DNA from: Gammaproteobacteria bacterium
Lineage (GTDB): Bacteria; Pseudomonadota; Gammaproteobacteria; GCA-001735895
Assembly: GCA_015494335.1 (NCBI GenBank)
Contig: WGBK01000202.1
Span: 1-11,549, forward strand
Length of the DNA stretch: 11,549 nucleotides
Direction of reading: 5' to 3'
Under the pieces are notes generated by a model, which saw only the letters and a program-made list of their open reading frames with translations, was not told the origin of the DNA and did no database searches. Positions 6,748 through 11,549 of this stretch are shown piece after piece. The position numbers and the translations under genes are program-made. How positions within the stretch are numbered: the first letter of the stretch is position 1; every line of letters starts with the position of its first letter.

Positions 6748-7374
6748 ATGAAACGATACAGCCGCCTGCTTCTCGCCTTCTCCCTCGTCCTGACCAGCCT
6801 TGCCGCCACCGCCCAGTCACCCGGCTACCGCTATCAGCCCTATGCCCAGTACCCCAACTACCAGCAACAGTCGCCGGTGGAGCTGCTGGAGATGGGCATC
6901 AAGGTGCTGCAGGATTACCTCAAGACCGGCAAATTCAACAACCCCGACGAAGTGGTCGCCTTTCTCGAGGCCAACTTCTCGCAGTTCTTCGATTTCGAGC
7001 AGATGGCCCGCTGGGCTGCCGGTTACCACTACTCGCGCATGAACTCGGCCCAGCGTTATATCTTCCAGACCAATCTGAAGAAGATGTTCTTCGCCGCCTT
7101 CGCCCGCATCATCAGCGCCTACGGCGATGCCCAGCCACGAGTGGAATTCCTGCCGCCGCGCCGCATCAGCTACAACGAGGTGCTGGTCACGGCCCGCGTC
7201 TATCCTTCTTCCGGCGGCTACCCGATCCGCATCGACTTCCGCTTCGGGCAGGGTCCTCGGGGCTGGAAGATCTATGATGTCGGCACCAACGGCAGCTCCG
7301 CCGTGGCCTACTACCGCAGCTTCTTCAACAACCTGATCCGCACCCGCGGCTACGGCGCGCTGCTGCAACAATAG
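6748..7374 (+). CDS. MlaC/Ttg2D family periplasmic phospholipid-carrier-like protein
   Basis: MlaC proteins are soluble periplasmic carriers that shuttle phospholipids between the outer membrane and the inner-membrane MlaFEDB ABC complex. This 208-residue protein has a signal peptide (about 1-22, ending ATA), then an unusual Tyr/Gln/Pro-rich stretch (27-42), then the MlaC fold. Matches to the family include FDFEQMARWAAGYHY near 81-95, the helix region YIFQTNLKKMFFAAFARIISAYG at 104-126, VLVTARVY at 145-152, the strand PIRIDFRF at 159-166, GWKIYDVGTNG at 172-182, and the C-terminal FFNNLIRTRGYGALLQQ. The start is ATG at 6748-6750 with AGGGA upstream. The longer open frame runs through the tRNA and is not real. 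No mlaFEDB genes are nearby. The next gene, 18 bases downstream, encodes an ExbB-like protein, which suggests an alternative energy source. The family call is firm; the lipid role is inferred. Confidence 0.85.
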   Translation: MKRYSRLLLAFSLVLTSLAATAQSPGYRYQPYAQYPNYQQQSPVELLEMGIKVLQDYLKTGKFNNPDEVVAFLEANFSQFFDFEQMARWAAGYHYSRMNSAQRYIFQTNLKKMFFAAFARIISAYGDAQPRVEFLPPRRISYNEVLVTARVYPSSGGYPIRIDFRFGQGPRGWKIYDVGTNGSSAVAYYRSFFNNLIRTRGYGALLQQ

Positions 7375-7392
7375 ATCGAGGGCGCAACGACC

Positions 7393-8331
7393 ATGGACAC
7401 GCATCGCCTGCTCACGCGCCTGAGCAACCGCATTCTGCTGCAGTTCCTGCTGGCGCTGATCCTGCTGGCCGTGGCCATCGGCATGAACCTGGATTTCCTG
7501 CGCGGTTTCTATCTCGAGAACCAGCAGACCCGGACCGGCATCATCCTCAACAGCGCCATCGTCGGGCTGCTTGCCATCGGTCTGCTCAACCTGCTGTGGC
7601 TGCTGTTGCGCTACCGCCGCGAGGAAGCGGCCATCGCCGCCTTCGTCGAGAACATCGAAGCGATTCGCCCCGACCCCACCGAAGGCCTGGACCCGCACAG
7701 CCTCATTGCCAAGCGCTACGCGACGATGAAATCCATCAGCGCCAATCATGGCGAAATCAACCACAATGCGCTGGCGGCGATGCTCACGGCCGACGAGGGC
7801 ACCCGCCTCGGGGTGGTGCGTTTCATCAACAACATCCTGATCCTGACGGGTGTTTTCGGCACCATCGTGTCGCTTTCCATCGCACTGCTCGGCGCCTCGG
7901 ATCTGATCGAATCCGCCGGCACCGGCCTCGACGGCATGGGCCTGGTCATCCACGGCATGTCCACCGCCCTGTCCACCACCATCACCGCCATCGTCAGTTA
8001 CGCCCTGTTCGGCTATTTCTACCTGCGTCTCAAGGATGTGCAAACTCACCTCATCAGCGGCATCGAGCACCTGACCTCGGTGTACCTGATCCCGCGCTTC
8101 GTCAAGCGCAGCGAGGATCTGCTCAACCAGATGAGCGGCCTGATCAAGGGCGTGATCCGCGCCACCGAAAAGATGACCGAAACCCAGGAAACCTACCAGG
8201 CATCAGCTAATACGCTGCTGCAGATCCTGTCCGGTCACAAGGGGCAGATGGATCAGCTGGCCGGCGATATCGGCGAAATCAAGGCCATCCTGCGCGACGG
8301 CTTCCGCCTGCCCGAGCCGCCGGCCGATTAG
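7393..8331 (+). CDS. MotA/TolQ/ExbB family proton-channel-like membrane protein
   Basis: The protein has 312 residues and four predicted membrane helices, at about 13-31, 48-72, 146-167 and 189-211. A cytoplasmic loop of about 70 residues lies between helices 2 and 3, as in TolQ/ExbB/MotA stators. Helix 3 contains TGVFGTIVSLSIALLG, like the glycine-rich ExbB/TolQ helix. Helix 4 contains GMSTALSTTITAIVSY, with threonines 191, 195, 196 and 198 where the family lines its ion path. A 100-residue, largely helical cytoplasmic tail follows helix 4. In known systems such proteins form a pentamer around a dimer of an ExbD/TolR/MotB partner and use the proton-motive force. The gene just downstream, 6 bases away, fits that partner. 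ATG 7393 has GAGGG upstream. The superfamily assignment is strong; the substrate driven is unknown. Confidence 0.85.
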   Translation: MDTHRLLTRLSNRILLQFLLALILLAVAIGMNLDFLRGFYLENQQTRTGIILNSAIVGLLAIGLLNLLWLLLRYRREEAAIAAFVENIEAIRPDPTEGLDPHSLIAKRYATMKSISANHGEINHNALAAMLTADEGTRLGVVRFINNILILTGVFGTIVSLSIALLGASDLIESAGTGLDGMGLVIHGMSTALSTTITAIVSYALFGYFYLRLKDVQTHLISGIEHLTSVYLIPRFVKRSEDLLNQMSGLIKGVIRATEKMTETQETYQASANTLLQILSGHKGQMDQLAGDIGEIKAILRDGFRLPEPPAD

Positions 8332-8337
8332 ACAGCC

Positions 8338-9336
8338 ATGAGCGCCTTCACCTCGCTCGGCCCGCACAGCCTAGACTCCGACAACGAGAGCGGTTCCTTC
8401 TGGCCCTCCTTCACCGACATCATGATGGTCATCGTGATGATCTTCCTGTTCGCCACCAGTCTGCTGATCATCCGCAACTGGAACCTCGTGGCCGAACTGC
8501 AGGCCAGCCTCGAAGCCGAGAAACTGGCCGAACAGATGATCCAGTCCACCAGCGAAGAGAATGCCACCCTCGAGGAACGCCTGACCAACGCCGAGCAACT
8601 CAATTCCATACTGCGCCTGCGCCTGCTGGAGAAGGAAGAACAACTCAAGAAGGAACAACAGGAGATTGCAGCACGCCAGCAGCGAATCCAGCAGCTCGAG
8701 GCCGCTCGCGCGCGTCTGCAAGACGAGAAGACCGCCCTCAACCAGCGTATCGAATCCGTGCAGCAGGAGCTGCAACAGACCCGCAGCACCCTGGAAACCA
8801 CGCGCAGCGAAAGCGAAACCCTGGCCGAGCGGCTGGCGCGCCTGGAAACCGATCTGCAGCAACAGCGGGACGAGAACACCGCCACCCGCCAGCAACTGGA
8901 ACAGGCGAATGACCGGATCGCCAGTCTCAGCGCCAGCAACGAAGCCCGGCAACAGCAGATCGATCTGCTCGAGCAGGAAAAGATCGACTACAACCGCCAG
9001 CTCCTGACCCTCAAGGGCGAGTACGAGGTGGTCAAGTCCAAGTACGAGGAACTGATCAAGCCGGCGCGCACCGCCAAGGGCAAGTACGTGGCCGAGGTCT
9101 ATTATGTCAAGGGCAAGCAGGGCAAGGTCATCCGCTTCAAGGAGCCGGGCGACGCCACCTTCCGCAACCTCAGCCTGCAACAGGTCGAGGCGCGACTGGC
9201 CGAACTGAAGAAGGAAAAGGGCAAGGAGCTCTACGTCAAGATCATCATTCCCAAGGACAGCGGCCTGACCTACAACGAAGCCTGGAACTTCATGAAGAAC
9301 CTGCTGGAGAAGTACGACTACTACTACCAGCAATAG
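8338..9336 (+). CDS. Single-pass coiled-coil protein, ExbD/TolR/MotB-like partner of the upstream channel
   Basis: The protein has 332 residues. A short cytoplasmic N-terminus is followed by FWPSFTDIMMVIVMIF at 21-36, in which D27 sits just before a single membrane helix (about 28-46). This is the arrangement of the proton-accepting Asp in ExbD, TolR and MotB. Residues 50-242 are almost entirely heptad-rich Glu/Gln/Leu/Arg sequence, a predicted long coiled coil. Residues 243-332 are a compact domain with strand-like KYVAEVYYVKG, VIRFKEPG and ELYVKIIIPKD, helix-like LSLQQVEARLAELKKE and YNEAWNFMKNLLEKY, and a Tyr-rich end. This order resembles the ExbD/TolR periplasmic domain rather than the OmpA-like peptidoglycan-binding domain of MotB or ZorB. 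ATG 8338 lies 6 bases after the upstream stop with a poor ribosome site, so translation is probably coupled. The name is by inference; no exact family is recognised. Confidence 0.72.
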   Translation: MSAFTSLGPHSLDSDNESGSFWPSFTDIMMVIVMIFLFATSLLIIRNWNLVAELQASLEAEKLAEQMIQSTSEENATLEERLTNAEQLNSILRLRLLEKEEQLKKEQQEIAARQQRIQQLEAARARLQDEKTALNQRIESVQQELQQTRSTLETTRSESETLAERLARLETDLQQQRDENTATRQQLEQANDRIASLSASNEARQQQIDLLEQEKIDYNRQLLTLKGEYEVVKSKYEELIKPARTAKGKYVAEVYYVKGKQGKVIRFKEPGDATFRNLSLQQVEARLAELKKEKGKELYVKIIIPKDSGLTYNEAWNFMKNLLEKYDYYYQQ

Positions 9337-9363
9337 AAACAGGGTTCCACCATCTAAATCCGC

Positions 9364-9466
9364 TATGGGGTCGTGTCTGATCGGAAAACCTCGGCGGCAT
9401 GGATGCCGGCGTGGAGCTTACATGGATGTATTTACAGCGTTTTTCCGAGCAGACACGACCCCCATA
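9364..9466. repeat. 103-bp palindromic repeat with two inner hairpins (MITE/REP-like)
   Basis: The outer arms of about 25 bases are near-perfect inverted copies: TATGGGGTCGTGTCTG (9364-9379) and its complement ending at 9466, with one extra base and one mismatch, extending through TCGGAAAA. Two small hairpins built on the same GG loop lie between them, CGGCAT-GG-ATGCCG (9395-9408) and ACAT-GG-ATGT (9420-9429). Both outer ends are TA, which would suit insertion at a TA target. It has no coding capacity. From memory, similar catGGatg double-hairpin repeats are scattered through other gammaproteobacterial genomes, but this was not checked. It fills the 159-base gap between the coiled-coil gene and the DUF523 gene. 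Confidence 0.7.
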
Positions 9467-9495
9467 CTCATCAATAAATCAGGCACTTAGATGAC

Positions 9496-9993
9496 ATGAT
9501 CCTGGCAATAGGAACGCACAAGATACTGGTCAGCGCCTGCCTGCTCGGCGAACCCCTGCGCTACGACGGCGGCGACAACCGGGTCGATCATCCGCTGTTG
9601 CAGCAATGGCACCGCGAGGATCGGCTGATCGCCATCTGCCCGGAAACCGCCGGCGGCCTGCCCACGCCACGCCCGGCGGCAGAAATCCGCAACGGTCGCG
9701 TCCGGACGCAAGCAGGAGAAGATGTCACGGCCGCCTTCGAGCGCGGTGCGCAGGCGGCACTGGAACTGTGCCGGCAGCATCGTATCCGGCTCGCCCTGCT
9801 CGCTGCGCGCAGTCCTTCCTGCGGCAACGAGAACATTTACGACGGCCGCTTCAGCGGTCGGTTGGTTTCCGGCGCCGGAATCACCGCCGCCCGTCTGCAG
9901 GCCGCGGGTATCCGGGTGTTCAATCCCGACCAGATCGAGCAGGCCGCCAGGTACCTGGCAACACTCGACTCTTCCGAAGGAGCAAAACCATGA
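9496..9993 (+). CDS. DUF523 family protein (TudS-like thiouracil desulfidase)
   Basis: DUF523 members characterised as TudS remove sulfur from thiouracil-type bases using a [4Fe-4S] cluster held by three cysteines. This 165-residue protein has all three in the expected motifs: C15 in LVSACLLGEPLRYDG, C48 in ICPETAGGLPTPRPAAEI, and C109 in ARSPSCGNENIYDGRFSG. The N-terminus is a few residues longer than the usual start at KILVSACLLG, and no other ATG lies closer. The ATG at 9496 has no strong ribosome site. The stop codon overlaps the next start by 4 bases (ATGA), so it is coupled to the YjdF-like gene. The family is certain. The exact activity is inferred, since DUF523 is broad and some members are fused or of unknown role. 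Confidence 0.9.
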   Translation: MILAIGTHKILVSACLLGEPLRYDGGDNRVDHPLLQQWHREDRLIAICPETAGGLPTPRPAAEIRNGRVRTQAGEDVTAAFERGAQAALELCRQHRIRLALLAARSPSCGNENIYDGRFSGRLVSGAGITAARLQAAGIRVFNPDQIEQAARYLATLDSSEGAKP

Positions 9994-10616
9994 AACGACA
10001 TCTCTGGCCCGCCCTGCTCGCCGCCTTTTTCATCGCCCTGTCGATCTGGTCCGCCATCGAACCCGCCTCGCGCGAAGTCTGGGTGGCCGAGGTCATCCCG
10101 GTATTCGGCGTGTTCCTGTTGCTGGTTGCCACCTACCCCCTGTTTCGCTTCAGCAATACCGCCTATACCCTGATGTCGCTTTGGCTGATCCTGCATACCA
10201 TCGGTGCCCACTACACCTTTGCCAATGTACCCTTCGACTGGTTCAACCGCCTGATCGGCTCCGAACGCAACCAGTTCGACCGGGTGGCCCACTACATCAT
10301 CGGCTTCTACGCCTTTGCGATGGCCGAGTTTCTCTACCGCAAGGGCCATGCCGGCAAGTACCTGGCCAGCCTGTTCGGCCTGTTCTTCATCATGAGCGTG
10401 GCCGCCAGCTACGAGATCATCGAATGGCTCTATGCCGATATCGAGGGCGGCGAAGCCGGCATCGAATTCCTCGGCTCCCAGGGCGACATCTGGGACGCGC
10501 AGAAGGACATGCTGGCCGATACCCTCGGCGCCGTCACCAGCCTGCTGCTGTTCCTGTGGATGCAGCGCGGCAAGCCCGCGCACCGGGTCCCGGAGGCTTC
10601 CGGCAATGGCGGCTGA
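9990..10616 (+). CDS. yjdF: DUF2238 inner-membrane protein, YjdF-like
   Basis: The protein has 208 residues and about six hydrophobic helices, near 5-23, 34-52, 58-73, 100-116, 125-145 and 176-192. Family-diagnostic polar residues are present: GAHYTFANVPF at 72-82, RNQFDRVAHYIIGF at 93-106, SYEIIEWL at 140-147, and the loop LGSQGDIWDAQKDM at 161-174. These His, Asp, Glu and Gln residues next to membrane helices suggest a metal or substrate site, but the function of the family is not known to me. The ATG at 9990 overlaps the DUF523 stop and has GAAGGAG just upstream, a strong ribosome site. It overlaps the following GNAT gene by 11 bases. The family call is strong; nothing can be said about the substrate. 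Confidence 0.88.
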   Translation: MKRHLWPALLAAFFIALSIWSAIEPASREVWVAEVIPVFGVFLLLVATYPLFRFSNTAYTLMSLWLILHTIGAHYTFANVPFDWFNRLIGSERNQFDRVAHYIIGFYAFAMAEFLYRKGHAGKYLASLFGLFFIMSVAASYEIIEWLYADIEGGEAGIEFLGSQGDIWDAQKDMLADTLGAVTSLLLFLWMQRGKPAHRVPEASGNGG

Positions 10617-11100
10617 ACTCGAACTGCGCCCGATGACCGCGGGCGATTTCGAGTGTTTCTGGCCCATCTTTCGCGATATCGTACGGGCGCGCGACAGCTA
10701 CGCCATTGACCCAGACATCGACTTCGCAACGGCCCGACGCTACTGGCTGGAGACCCCGTTGCAGGCTTGGTCCTCCCGGCTGGAGGGAGAACTGGTCGGC
10801 AGCTATTACCTGAAACCCAATTTCGACGGCCCCGCTGACCACATCTGCAACTGCGGTTACATGGTGGACGCCCGCCATCGGGGCCGCGGAATCGCGCGGC
10901 GGATGTGCGAGCATTCCCTGCAAAGGGCGCGCGATGCGGGTTTCCGCGCCATGCAGTTCAACTGCGTACTGAGCAGCAACGCGCCGGCCATCCACCTGTG
11001 GCAATCCCTCGGTTTCGAAACCATCGGACGCATCCCCGAGGCCTATCGTCACCGCGATTCGGGGTTGGTGGACGCACTGGTGATGTACCGTAAGCTGTGA
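10606..11100 (+). CDS. GNAT family N-acetyltransferase
   Basis: The protein has 164 residues, a single GNAT domain. It starts with the strand LELRPMTAGDFECFWPIF. The acetyl-CoA binding motif A is RHRGRGIARRM at 90-100, after the strand GYMVDAR. The conserved SSNAPAIHLWQSLGFETIGRIPEAYRH, typical of motif B and the last strands, begins at 123. The ATG at 10606-10608 is taken because GGAGG sits 9 bases upstream and the product begins at the first GNAT strand. The frame is open further upstream, but that part overlaps the YjdF-like gene. The 11-base overlap suggests co-transcription with it. The substrate cannot be deduced; overall layout resembles small-molecule or amino-acid acetyltransferases. 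Confidence 0.92.
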   Translation: MAAELELRPMTAGDFECFWPIFRDIVRARDSYAIDPDIDFATARRYWLETPLQAWSSRLEGELVGSYYLKPNFDGPADHICNCGYMVDARHRGRGIARRMCEHSLQRARDAGFRAMQFNCVLSSNAPAIHLWQSLGFETIGRIPEAYRHRDSGLVDALVMYRKL

Positions 11101-11139
11101 GAAGATCCATCTTTCCGAGCCACGGCAAAGAGTGACGCA

Positions 11140-11549
11140 ATGACCGAACTGGCCTACCTCCACCCCATGCTGGTGCACTTTCCGCTGGCACTGCTGCCAC
11201 TGGTGGTGCTGCTGCAGATCGTCGGACTGATCCGTGGCGTTCCCTTGTTCGGCCGTGACTGTCTCGCACGCAGCCTGTGGTGGCTGACCCTGGCCGCGGC
11301 CCTCGGCGCCCTCGCCGCCGCTCTGCTCGGCGATCTGGCCCTCGACATCGCTATCGAGAGAGGCTTCCCCGAGGCGAAACTGGAAGATCACGAAGCCCTC
11401 GGCCAGACCAGCGCCGGCCTGATGCTGGCGCTGGCCTTCATCCACGGCCTGCTCTACCTGCGCCAGATACCCTCCCGCGGCGGCCCCGGCCTGACCCTGC
11501 TCATCGTCAGCAGCGGCATCCTGCTGATACTGCTCACCACTGCCTTCTA
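11140..11549 (+). CDS. DUF2231 family membrane protein (3' end beyond window)
   Basis: An open frame begins at ATG 11140-11142, 39 bases after the GNAT gene, and continues in frame to the window edge (136 codons). The start MTELAYLHPMLVHFPLALLPL contains the HPMLVHFP motif typical of DUF2231 proteins, with H8 and H13. Hydrophobic segments lie near 13-30, 46-63, 91-107 and 117-134, and H84 and H102 are further histidines that could bind heme or a metal. Family members are predicted integral membrane proteins, often found near redox genes, and their function is unclear. The upstream ribosome site is weak (AAAGAG). It may belong to the same transcript as the three preceding genes. Confidence 0.85.
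   Translation, partial: MTELAYLHPMLVHFPLALLPLVVLLQIVGLIRGVPLFGRDCLARSLWWLTLAAALGALAAALLGDLALDIAIERGFPEAKLEDHEALGQTSAGLMLALAFIHGLLYLRQIPSRGGPGLTLLIVSSGILLILLTTAF

Noticed and set aside
8371..9333. 320-codon minus-strand open frame opposite the coiled-coil gene
   Set aside because: Its Leu/Val/Gln-rich composition is the antisense of Glu/Gln-rich coiled-coil codons, with no signature of its own.
7393..9336. Zorya-type anti-phage system (ZorA/ZorB-like pair)
   Set aside because: The channel plus single-pass partner recalls ZorAB, but the partner lacks an OmpA-like peptidoglycan-binding domain and no zorC, zorD or zorE gene follows. The linked gene is an MlaC-like lipid carrier.

Overview
The window looks like chromosomal DNA of a GC-rich gammaproteobacterium. 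The queA-tgt-yajC order, a tRNA-Leu with encoded CCA, a TolQ/ExbB-type protein pair, an MlaC-family lipid carrier and a YjdF-family protein all point that way. The exact genus cannot be read from the sequence. No phage, transposase, integrase or CRISPR is present.

Left part (1-5453, minus strand). Reading in the transcribed direction: queA and tgt (queuosine tRNA modification), then lutA-lutB-lutC (L-lactate oxidation to pyruvate through an iron-sulfur complex), then the start of yajC (Sec translocase accessory subunit), which runs off the left edge. queA/tgt, lutB/lutC and lutA/lutB overlap, and only 25 bases separate tgt from lutA, so the five genes could be one transcript. The familiar queA-tgt-yajC(-secDF) cluster is split here by the lut genes. 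yajC appears to have its own extended -10 promoter just downstream of a hairpin after lutC.

Middle (5454-6747). A 162-bp imperfect palindrome lies just upstream of queA and may supply its leader. Next, on the minus strand, is a secreted fusion of an FKBP-type prolyl isomerase with a rhodanese. Divergent from it is tRNA-Leu(CAA).

Right part (6748-11549, plus strand). Three tightly packed genes come first: an MlaC/Ttg2D-like periplasmic lipid carrier, a four-helix MotA/TolQ/ExbB-type membrane protein, and a single-pass protein with an ExbD/MotB-like membrane helix, a coiled coil of about 190 residues and a C-terminal domain that resembles ExbD/TolR. No MlaFEDB ATPase/permease genes accompany them. 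This is the best candidate in the window for an undescribed machine: a proton-driven stator with a long periplasmic arm coupled to a lipid carrier. It ends at a second palindromic repeat (103 bp). After that come overlapping genes for a DUF523/TudS-type desulfidase, a YjdF-like DUF2238 membrane protein and a GNAT acetyltransferase, followed by the start of a DUF2231 membrane protein cut by the right edge.
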